Below are positions 58,137 through 64,000 of a stretch of DNA of 64,000 nt, one piece after another. The notes under the pieces were generated by a model, which was not told where the DNA came from, ran no database searches, and saw only the letters and a list, made by a program, of their open reading frames with translations. Source of the DNA: Luteococcus japonicus (lineage in GTDB: Bacteria; Actinomycetota; Actinomycetes; Propionibacteriales; Propionibacteriaceae). The stretch is from the NCBI RefSeq assembly GCF_003752415.1, contig NZ_RKHG01000001.1:3162001-3226000 (forward strand), given 5' to 3'. Within the stretch, counting starts at the first letter, position 1, and each line of letters starts with the position of its first letter. The position numbers and the translations under genes are program-made.

Positions 58137-59387
58137 ATGAAGGCTTGGTCTGCACCCGTCGTCCCGTCGCTCACACTGCCCACGCCGGCCGCCCCGGCGC
58201 GGCTGTCCGTGCACGACACCGCCCGCCAGGAGAATGTGGAGGCGGGCCCGGAACAGGGCACCGCACGGCTCTATGTCTGCGGGATCACCCCCTACGACGC
58301 CACCCACCTCGGGCACGCCAACACCTATGTGACCTTCGACCTGCTCAACCGCGTCTGGCGTGACCTGGGCCTCCAGGTCAGGTACGCACAGAACGTCACC
58401 GACGTCGACGACCCGCTGCTGGAGCGAGCCGCCGCCACCGGCCAGGACTGGACCGAACTCGCCCAGGACCAGACCCAGCTCTTCCGCACCGACATGGAGG
58501 CGCTGCGGGTGCTGCCGCCCGACGCCTATGTCGGTGCCGTGGAGTCCATTCCGCAGGTGGTCGCGCTCCTGGAGTCGATGAAGGACAGCGCAACCCTGTA
58601 CCAGGTGGACGACCCCGACTACCCGGACTGGTACTTCCGCTGCGAGATGGCCCCGGGCTTCGGGCAGGTGGGCAACCTGGACGAGCAGCAGATGGTGACC
58701 CGGTTCACCGAGATGGGCGGGGATCCGCAGCGCCCAGGCAAGCACCATCCGCTGGACTGTCTGGTCTGGCGGATGGAGCGCCCGGGGGAGCCCGCCTGGG
58801 AGTCCTCGCTGGGCCGTGGCCGCCCCGGGTGGCACATCGAGTGCACCGCGATCGCGCTGGATGCCCTGGGCAAGCACTTCGACGTGCAGGGAGGCGGCTC
58901 CGACCTCGCCTTCCCGCACCACGAGATGTGCGCCGCCGAGGGCAGCGTCGCGACGGGGGAGCCCTTCGCGCAGGTCTATCTGCACTCGGGCATGGTCGCG
59001 CTCGACGGCGAGAAGATGAGCAAGTCCAAGGGCAACCTGGAACTGGTCAGCCGGCTGCGCGCCCAGGGACATGACCCGATGGCGATCCGCCTGGCCCTGC
59101 TGGGGCACCACTACCGCAGCAATTGGGAGTGGACGGCAGAGGACCTTGCCACGGCCGAACAGCGGCTGGCGATCTGGCGCGAGGCCGTCGGGCTCGACGC
59201 CGCCCTCGACGCCCGGCCGGTCATCGAGCAGGCTCGCACCGCGCTGCGTACGGACATGGACGCGCCGGCTGCCCTGGCGGCCATCGATGCCTGGGCCCAG
59301 GCCAGTCTGGCGCTCGATGGTGACGACCACGAGGCCCCCGGGCACATCGCAGCCTTCGCCGACGCGGTGCTGGGCATCGCGCTGTAG
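58137..59387 (+). CDS. mshC: Cysteine--1-D-myo-inosityl 2-amino-2-deoxy-alpha-D-glucopyranoside ligase
   Basis: 416 residues. Joins cysteine to GlcN-inositol in mycothiol synthesis, using ATP; related to cysteinyl-tRNA synthetase. HIGH-like THLGHANTY near 55-63, YVCGITPYDA near 43, FPHHEMCAAEG near 260 and KMSKSKGN near 291-298 are present. The short C-terminus lacks the anticodon domain, which separates MshC from CysS. ATG with TACCGT 7 nt upstream. Marks the organism as a mycothiol-producing actinobacterium. Confidence 0.94.
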   Translation: MKAWSAPVVPSLTLPTPAAPARLSVHDTARQENVEAGPEQGTARLYVCGITPYDATHLGHANTYVTFDLLNRVWRDLGLQVRYAQNVTDVDDPLLERAAATGQDWTELAQDQTQLFRTDMEALRVLPPDAYVGAVESIPQVVALLESMKDSATLYQVDDPDYPDWYFRCEMAPGFGQVGNLDEQQMVTRFTEMGGDPQRPGKHHPLDCLVWRMERPGEPAWESSLGRGRPGWHIECTAIALDALGKHFDVQGGGSDLAFPHHEMCAAEGSVATGEPFAQVYLHSGMVALDGEKMSKSKGNLELVSRLRAQGHDPMAIRLALLGHHYRSNWEWTAEDLATAEQRLAIWREAVGLDAALDARPVIEQARTALRTDMDAPAALAAIDAWAQASLALDGDDHEAPGHIAAFADAVLGIAL

Positions 59388-59415
59388 CCCCGCGCAGGGC
59401 GGATAGGGTGTGCGG

Positions 59416-59682
59416 GTGAGCAAGTCATTCGAAGAACTCTTCGCCCAGCTGACCGAGACCGCACGTACCCGCCCCGAGGGGTCGGGCACCGTCAAGCGGC
59501 TGGACGGCGGCGTGCACACCATCGGCAAGAAGATCGTCGAGGAGGCGGCCGAGGTGTGGATGGCCTCCGAATTCCAGTCGCGTGAGGAGGCCGCGGAGGA
59601 GATGAGCCAGCTCATCTACCACGTGCAGGTCATGATGATCGCCCTGGGTCTGGAGCTCGAGGACGTCTACCGCTACCTCTGA
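59416..59682 (+). CDS. hisE: Phosphoribosyl-ATP diphosphatase
   Basis: 88 residues. Second step of histidine synthesis. All-alpha NTP-pyrophosphohydrolase fold with [16 protein letters not shown] near 38-53 and [14 protein letters not shown] near 61 (ExxE and ExxD metal-binding pattern). GTG 59416 is taken because TAGGGT (59404-59409) lies 6 nt before it. Confidence 0.94.
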   Translation: MSKSFEELFAQLTETARTRPEGSGTVKRLDGGVHTIGKKIVEEAAEVWMASEFQSREEAAEEMSQLIYHVQVMMIALGLELEDVYRYL

Positions 59683-59732
59683 ACCACCCCGTCTGCAGAA
59701 CCAGCCAGCAGAAAGACCAAGGAGACACGTCA

Positions 59733-60596
59733 ATGTCGCAGGACCAGCTGCTCAAGATCGCGGTGCCCAACAAGGGGGCGCTCAGCGAGGCCGCGGCGCA
59801 GATGCTGCGCGAGGCCGGCTACCGGCAGCGCAATGACAGCAAGGAACTCGTTCTGGTGGACGAGGACAACCACGTCGAGTTCTACTACCTGCGGCCGCGT
59901 GACATCGCGGTCTACGTCGGGGAGGGCACGCTGGACGTCGGTGTCACCGGCCGCGACATGTTGCTGGACTCCGGTGCCGATGCCGACGAGGTGATGGCCT
60001 TGGGCTTCGGCCGTTCCCGCTTCCGCTTCGCGGCCCCGGGCGGAGCCCAGATGGGTGTGGATTCCCTGGCCGGCAAGCGCATCGCCACCTCCTACCCGGG
60101 CCTGCTCCAGGGTTACCTGTCCGAGCGCGGCGTCGAGGCACGGATGATCAAGCTCGACGGTGCCGTGGAGTCGGCCATCCGGCTGGGCGTGGCCGATGCC
60201 ATCGCCGACGTGGTGGAGACCGGTACGACGCTGCGCAAGGCGGGGCTGGAACTCTTCGGTGACGTGATCTGCCACTCCGAGGGCATCCTGATCCAGCGTC
60301 GTGGGGATGATGTGCCCTCCGACGTGCTGGACCTGCTGAAGCGGCGCCTGTCCGGCGTCCTGGTGGCGCGCAACTACGTGATGGTGGACTACGACGTCTC
60401 CCAGGAGAACCTGGACGAGGCCACCGCCATCACCCCGGGGCTCGAGGGCCCGACGGTCTCCGGTCTGGCCAAGGACGGCTGGTTCGCGGTGCGGGCCATG
60501 GTGCCGCGCAAGGACGCCCAGAAGATGATGGATGACCTGTGGGCGGCCGGCGCCCGTGCCATCCTGCTCACCGACATTGCCGCCTGTCGGCTCTGA
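59733..60596 (+). CDS. hisG: ATP phosphoribosyltransferase
   Basis: 287 residues, the long form with a C-terminal regulatory ACT-like domain. First, feedback-controlled step of histidine synthesis. IAVPNKGALSEAA near 9-21, GRDMLLDSGADADEV near 73, the PRPP loop DVVETGTTLRKAGLEL near 161-176, and regulatory residues from about 215. AAGGAGAC before the ATG. Follows hisE by 50 bp. Confidence 0.95.
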   Translation: MSQDQLLKIAVPNKGALSEAAAQMLREAGYRQRNDSKELVLVDEDNHVEFYYLRPRDIAVYVGEGTLDVGVTGRDMLLDSGADADEVMALGFGRSRFRFAAPGGAQMGVDSLAGKRIATSYPGLLQGYLSERGVEARMIKLDGAVESAIRLGVADAIADVVETGTTLRKAGLELFGDVICHSEGILIQRRGDDVPSDVLDLLKRRLSGVLVARNYVMVDYDVSQENLDEATAITPGLEGPTVSGLAKDGWFAVRAMVPRKDAQKMMDDLWAAGARAILLTDIAACRL

Positions 60597-60600
60597 GACG

Positions 60601-61077
60601 GTGACTGCCACGATGGCCTCCAGCCCTGCAGAATTCCGTTCGCGTCCCGCCCTCGTGATGGGCAGCGTCATGTCCGCCGTCCTGGTGGCCTTCTCCGTGG
60701 GCCTGTGGATTGCCATGGGTCCGGAGATCCGCGCCCGCTTCACGGGGCCCCAGGTGGGGACGCTGATCTTCTTCCTGGCCTTCGCCGTCGGCATGATGAT
60801 GTCGGTGGGGCTCAGCAAGGTCATCGTCGCCGAGGACGGCCTGACCGTGCGCAATGCCGTCTTCACCCGGCGGTACCCCTGGTCCGAGGTGCAGGGCGTG
60901 CAGCTCGGCGAGGGCGATCCCTGGGCCTATGTCCGGCTGGTGCCCACAGCGGAGCACCCCGAGGGACGCACCCAAATGGCCCTGGCCATCCAGCGCTCCG
61001 AGGGGGCGGCGGCCGACGAGCGCATCGCGGAACTGCGGCGGCTGATCGCCGAACACCGTCCGGGACATACGGCCTGA
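60601..61077 (+). CDS. PH-domain membrane protein
   Basis: 158 residues. Two membrane spans (ALVMGSVMSAVLVAFSVGLWI; LIFFLAFAVGMMMSVGL), then a bacterial PH-like segment VIVAEDGLTVRNAVFTRRYPWSEVQG (partly quoted, near 75-98) and VRLVPTAEH. Matches the PF10756-type PH family found next to hisG in actinobacteria. GTG 60601 directly after hisG; ATG 60613 is an alternative. Function unknown. Confidence 0.75.
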   Translation: MTATMASSPAEFRSRPALVMGSVMSAVLVAFSVGLWIAMGPEIRARFTGPQVGTLIFFLAFAVGMMMSVGLSKVIVAEDGLTVRNAVFTRRYPWSEVQGVQLGEGDPWAYVRLVPTAEHPEGRTQMALAIQRSEGAAADERIAELRRLIAEHRPGHTA

Positions 61078-61126
61078 GCCGACTGCGCGGCAGGAACGGA
61101 CGCTGGATCTGTGCCAGCATGGAGGC

Positions 61127-61597
61127 ATGCCTTCCATGCCTGTCCTGGTCCTCGTGGCCACCATCGCACTCAGCCTGCTGACCCTGTTCTGGACCTGGAC
61201 CCGCTGGTCCATGGGGCATGGAGCCCGAGTCCTGCTGCGCGGGCTGGGCGTGGTCCTGGTGATCGTGGGTCTCTACCTCAGCGGGCTGGGGAACCTGGTG
61301 GGCAACGGCGTCCGCTCCATCCATGACTGGGCCCAGCGCACCCAGATCAGCACCCCCATGCTGGTGGGCTTCTCCCTGGCCGGAGCCGGTCTCGTCTTCT
61401 GGGTGGTTGGCACCCTGCTGCGGCCACGCACCCGGGAACAGGCCAAGGCGGCGCGGCTGCAGCGCCGCGGCACGGCAGCGCCCCTCGCCTCCACCAGTGG
61501 GCGCACCACGAAGCGGCCCGCCGCTCCCACTCCCGCTCCTGCCTCCGACGAGGATGCGGAGATCGCGGCGATCCTCGACCGTCGGGGCATCCAGTGA
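61127..61597 (+). CDS. Small membrane protein of unknown function
   Basis: 156 residues. Three membrane spans (LVLVATIALSLLTLFWTW; VLLRGLGVVLVIVGLYLSGL; MLVGFSLAGAGLVFWVVGTLL) and a basic, Pro/Ala-rich cytoplasmic tail ending AEIAAILDRRGIQ, a motif often seen at the end of actinobacterial membrane proteins that precede SseB genes. CAGCAT 6 nt before the ATG (leaderless pattern). The stop overlaps the next gene. Confidence 0.7.
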   Translation: MPSMPVLVLVATIALSLLTLFWTWTRWSMGHGARVLLRGLGVVLVIVGLYLSGLGNLVGNGVRSIHDWAQRTQISTPMLVGFSLAGAGLVFWVVGTLLRPRTREQAKAARLQRRGTAAPLASTSGRTTKRPAAPTPAPASDEDAEIAAILDRRGIQ

Positions 61598-62121
61598 GCC
61601 ACCAGCCAGCCGAGGGCATCGCCCATGGTCAGCGCCTGGCGCAGCCAAACCCTGCCTTCAAGGGCGACACCGGCCAACCAGACCCGGAGCTTCGTACCGC
61701 GATCGCCTCGGGCACGGACCAGCTCGGCTACCTGCGGGCCGTCACGCTGCTGTGCACCTCGCGGCTGCTGATGCCGATCGTGGCCAGCGGAGATGACTCG
61801 ATGGATGGCCCCGATCCCGAACGCCACGCGGAGATGGCCGCCGTCACCATCGCCAGTGCGGCAGGGGAGCGTGCCCTGATCGGCTTCACCGGCATCGACG
61901 CCATGCAGGCCTGGGACCCCGCGGCGCGCCCGGTTCCCTGCACCCTGGATGACCTCGCGGCGACCGTCGCCCAGTCGGGTGCGAGCCACCTGCTGCTGGA
62001 CGTGGCGGGACCCGAGCAGTTCGTGCTGGGCCCGGAGCTTGTGGCGGAACTCGCACAGGGTCATCGCCTGGTGGAGGTCGAGCCCGGTCAGTTCGGGTGG
62101 ATGTTCGTCGCGCAGGACTGA
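61594..62121 (+). CDS. SseB family protein
   Basis: 175 residues. SseB N-terminal-type domain: LRAVTLLCTSRLLMPIVAS near 48-66, GERALIGFTGIDAMQAWDP near 90, ASHLLLDVAGPEQFVLG near 130. In Enterobacteria SseB is linked to serine sensitivity; in actinobacteria the role is unknown, but the gene commonly precedes infC. GTG start within the upstream stop. Confidence 0.8.
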   Translation: MSHQPAEGIAHGQRLAQPNPAFKGDTGQPDPELRTAIASGTDQLGYLRAVTLLCTSRLLMPIVASGDDSMDGPDPERHAEMAAVTIASAAGERALIGFTGIDAMQAWDPAARPVPCTLDDLAATVAQSGASHLLLDVAGPEQFVLGPELVAELAQGHRLVEVEPGQFGWMFVAQD

Positions 62122-62144
62122 AGGCCGGCTGACCCGATTTCGTG

Positions 62145-62166
62145 CCCACCGTCATGGTGGGATAAC
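62145..62166 (+). promoter_or_regulatory. Putative infC operon promoter at a palindrome
   Basis: CCCACC-GTCAT-GGTGGG (62145-62161) immediately precedes and overlaps GATAAC (62161-62166), a -10-like hexamer. The dyad could be the sseB terminator or an operator. It would give a 230-nt infC leader. Confidence 0.4.
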
Positions 62167-62302
62167 ATGGGATGGATTGGTCGCGCCGTGTGCGTCGGCC
62201 GCGCAAGTGGAGGCCTGACCTCCCACCTGACCGGGTCCAGCTCGGCGGGTCGGTAACCACCGTCAATGGTGTCCACCATCGGACATCGTGGGACGGCTGT
62301 CA

Positions 62303-62330
62303 GGCTTCCGTGCGTGCGGGAGCCTTTTTC
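62303..62330 (+). terminator. Attenuator-like terminator in the infC leader
   Basis: Stem GGCTTCC (62303-62309) with GGGAGCC (62318-62324), one T-G pair, an 8-nt loop, then TTTTTC. It lies about 70 nt before the infC start inside the leader, so it is probably a conditional attenuator of the infC-rpmI-rplT operon. Confidence 0.65.
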
Positions 62331-62399
62331 ATTGCTCCGGTGCGGCGTGGACGGCAACGTCGGTCAGCCGGTCGCAGGAATTCAAACCTTGGAGGACAC

Positions 62400-63086
62400 A
62401 TCAGCAACGAACCTCGCATCAACGAGCGGATCCGTGTTTCGGAAGTCCGTCTGGTCGGCCCTGCCGGCGAACAGGTGGGCATCGTCAAGATCGACCAGGC
62501 GCTGCAGCTTGCTCGTGAGCACGACCTCGACCTCGTCGAGGTGGCCCCGATGGCCCGTCCGCCGGTGGCGAAGCTCATGGACTACGGCAAGTTCAAGTTC
62601 GAGGAGGCCCAGAAGGCCCGCGAATCGCGTCGCAACCAGACGAACACCGTCATCAAGGAGATGAAGCTTCGTCCCAAGATCGACGAGCACGACTACGAGA
62701 CCAAGAAGGGTCACGTCGTGCGCTTCCTCAAGGCCGGGGACAAGGTGAAGATCACCATCATGTTCCGTGGTCGTGAGCAGTCCCGCCCCGAACTGGGCTA
62801 CAACCTGCTCAAGCGGCTGGCCGAGGACGTCACCGAGTTCGGCTTCATCGAGTCGTCCCCGAAGCAGGATGGGCGCAACATGCTCATGGTGCTGGGCCCG
62901 ACGAAGAAGAAGACCGAGGCCCGTGTCGACGAGAAGGCCGAGCGCGAACGCCGCATGGCCGAGCGCGCCGCGGCCCAGGAGGCGGAGCGCCAGGCGGAGG
63001 CCGACCTTCGCGCCAAGCACGTCCCGTCGGCCACGAAGAAGAAGCGCGGGCCCGCGGACAACATGGATCCCGACATCGATCTGTGA
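62400..63086 (+). CDS. infC: Translation initiation factor IF-3
   Basis: 228 residues. Binds the 30S subunit and checks start codons. N-domain ([21 protein letters not shown] near 7), linker [13 protein letters not shown], and C-domain ([34 protein letters not shown]). A C-terminal Lys/Ala/Glu extension. No ATG, GTG or TTG fits; an ATC at 62400 sits 4 nt after GGAGG (62391-62395) and gives the family start ISNEPRIN, matching the known use of ATC/ATT starts in infC for self-regulation. Confidence 0.93.
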   Translation: MSNEPRINERIRVSEVRLVGPAGEQVGIVKIDQALQLAREHDLDLVEVAPMARPPVAKLMDYGKFKFEEAQKARESRRNQTNTVIKEMKLRPKIDEHDYETKKGHVVRFLKAGDKVKITIMFRGREQSRPELGYNLLKRLAEDVTEFGFIESSPKQDGRNMLMVLGPTKKKTEARVDEKAERERRMAERAAAQEAERQAEADLRAKHVPSATKKKRGPADNMDPDIDL

Positions 63087-63195
63087 CAGACCTCGGATGG
63101 TTCCACGGAGTCATCCACCCCGAGCCGGGAGACCGGTTCACCCGCCGCAGCAGGCTGCGACGGGCCACCTGAAGAAGATGAATGGAGCGGCAACC

Positions 63196-63402
63196 ATGCC
63201 GAAGATGAAGACGCACTCCGGTGCCAAGAAGCGCGTGAAGGTCACGGGCAGCGGCAAGCTCTCGCACCGTCAGGCCGGCAAGCGCCACCTGAACGAGCAC
63301 AAGGCCACCACTCGCACCCGCCGTCTGTCTGCCGACAAGATGCTCGAGGGCGCCGATGCCAAGAAGATGCGCAAGCTTCTGGGCAAGATGAAGGGCCGCT
63401 GA
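63196..63402 (+). CDS. rpmI: 50S ribosomal protein L35
   Basis: 68 residues. [21 protein letters not shown] at the start (partly quoted) and [10 protein letters not shown] / [11 protein letters not shown] are diagnostic. GGAGCGG lies before the ATG. Second gene of the infC-rpmI-rplT operon. Confidence 0.97.
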   Translation: MPKMKTHSGAKKRVKVTGSGKLSHRQAGKRHLNEHKATTRTRRLSADKMLEGADAKKMRKLLGKMKGR

Positions 63403-63517
63403 TCCATCGCGCTGGCTCCGTCCAGTACCTCCCGGAGCACACCGGTTCGAGCCTGCAAGCAGCTCGTAGGTCATTCCGGACCCCCCTCGCCGCAGGACAT
63501 CGCGGCACCACGCACTT

Positions 63518-63547
63518 CGGCCCCACGGCTCACCGTGAACCGGGCCG
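63518..63547 (+). promoter_or_regulatory. Hairpin directly upstream of rplT
   Basis: CGGCCC (63518-63523) pairs with GGGCCG (63542-63547) around an inner CACGG-CTCA-CCGTG stem (63524-63537), with AACC bulged. It lies 10 nt before AAGGAGT. The 166-nt rpmI-rplT spacer is unusually long, so the structure may regulate rplT. Confidence 0.4.
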
Positions 63548-63568
63548 GCACAACCACAAGGAGTAAAC

Positions 63569-63940
63569 ATGGCACGCGTCAAGCGTTCTGTGAATGCGCA
63601 CAAGAAGCGTCGCGAGATCCTCGAGCAGGCCTCGGGCTACCGCGGCCAGCGCTCGCGTCTGTACCGCAAGGCCAAGGAGCAGGTCCTCCACTCGATGACC
63701 TACTCCTACAACGATCGCCGCAAGAAGAAGGGCGATTTCCGTCAGCTGTGGATCCAGCGCATCAACGCTGCATGCCGCGCCGAGGGCATGACCTACAACC
63801 GTTTCATCAACGGCCTGAAGAATGCCGGCATCGAGGTGGACCGCAAGATCATGGCCGAGCTGGCCGTCAGCGATCCCAAGGCCTTCTCCGCCCTCGTCGA
63901 GCTTGCCAAGGCCAACCAGCCGCAGCAGCCCGCCGCCTGA
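63569..63940 (+). CDS. rplT: 50S ribosomal protein L20
   Basis: 123 residues, the normal length. Binds 23S rRNA early in assembly and often represses its own operon. [19 protein letters not shown] at the start and [17 protein letters not shown] near 52 are characteristic. AAGGAGT 6 nt before the ATG. Confidence 0.97.
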   Translation: MARVKRSVNAHKKRREILEQASGYRGQRSRLYRKAKEQVLHSMTYSYNDRRKKKGDFRQLWIQRINAACRAEGMTYNRFINGLKNAGIEVDRKIMAELAVSDPKAFSALVELAKANQPQQPAA

Positions 63941-63951
63941 GCCAGACCCTG

Positions 63952-63957
63952 TAGGGT
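63952..63957 (+). promoter_or_regulatory. -10 box (TAGGGT) of the last, partial gene
   Basis: TAGGGT 6 nt before the ATG at 63964, identical in sequence and spacing to sdhC and hisE. Indicates a leaderless gene. Confidence 0.55.
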
Positions 63958-63963
63958 TTCGGC

Positions 63964-64000
63964 ATGACTTTTGACGAGCCGAGCGCACTACCCCTGATCT
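63964..64000 (+). CDS. Partial gene start; rRNA methyltransferase by synteny only
   Basis: Only 12 codons (MTFDEPSALPLI) before the window ends, which is too little to identify. In related actinobacteria the gene after rplT is a TrmH/SpoU-type 23S rRNA methyltransferase; that is the only basis for the suggestion. Confidence 0.4.
   Translation, partial: MTFDEPSALPLI

Overview
The window is a high-GC, gene-dense bacterial chromosome segment from an actinobacterium. The evidence is the mycothiol ligase MshC, the DUF3090 / SCO1664-like / DUF5703 proteins, a PNT-type mixture of GTG/ATG/TTG starts, and many genes whose -10 box lies 6-7 nt before the start codon (leaderless mRNAs). The housekeeping gene order, the SdhCAB enzyme and a B12-riboswitch-governed ribonucleotide reductase locus fit a Propionibacteriaceae-like organism. 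Genus cannot be fixed from the sequence alone.

Layout. 1-5.1 kb: C-terminus of a Pls-type NRPS-like protein, an M1 aminopeptidase, a phosphopantetheinyl transferase and a pullulanase-type enzyme. 5.2-11.1 kb: dapB, a GNAT protein, a free-standing terminator/small transcript, RNase J, rpmB, recG. 11.2-13.7 kb: remains of a two-component regulator fused to half an ABC permease, a DedA-like membrane protein, a flavin-nucleotide-binding protein. 13.7-18.0 kb: rsmD, coaD, yigZ, yceD-rpmF, rnc-mutM. 18.0-19.8 kb: an intact IS481-type insertion sequence in the mutM stop codon, an inverted repeat and a frameshifted membrane protein. 19.8-34.8 kb: GtrA protein, smc, ftsY, glycerol-1-phosphate dehydrogenase, a surface-glycosylation operon (GT2, two small multidrug-resistance-like flippase subunits, a large GT-C-like membrane protein), ffh, an amidohydrolase and an NRAMP metal transporter. 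35-37 kb: rpsP-khpA-rimM-trmD. 37.2-40.7 kb: sdhCAB. 40.8-42.5 kb: an ECF sigma factor and a membrane partner. 42.6-48.8 kb: rplS, lepB, rnhB-DUF2469, yraN-comM-dprA. 48.8-52.2 kb: a secreted PGRP amidase with LGFP and VCBS repeats, a kinase-fold protein and tRNA-Leu(GAG). 52.3-54.7 kb: a cobalamin riboswitch followed by a ruined nrdHIEF operon. 54.8-59.4 kb: DUF5703, aldo/keto reductase, histidine phosphatase, DUF3090, SCO1664-like protein, mshC. 59.4-64 kb: hisE-hisG, three small proteins, infC-rpmI-rplT and the first codons of the next gene.

The most striking object is the class Ib ribonucleotide reductase locus. An apparently complete cobalamin riboswitch (8-bp P1, conserved core, B12 box) sits upstream of nrdH, nrdI, nrdE and nrdF copies that have all decayed by frameshifts, in-frame deletions, an nrdE-nrdF fusion and two Tyr-to-TAA changes. 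This looks like loss of a B12-repressed oxygen-dependent reductase in a lineage that can live on a B12-dependent class II enzyme.

Other unusual signals are RNA-level. A perfect 14-bp-stem terminator ends an unannotated small transcript directly upstream of a leaderless RNase J gene. The rplS leader can fold into a three-way junction. The infC leader holds an attenuator-like hairpin, and infC itself appears to start at ATC. Palindromic operator candidates lie upstream of sdhCAB, egsA and yraN-comM-dprA.
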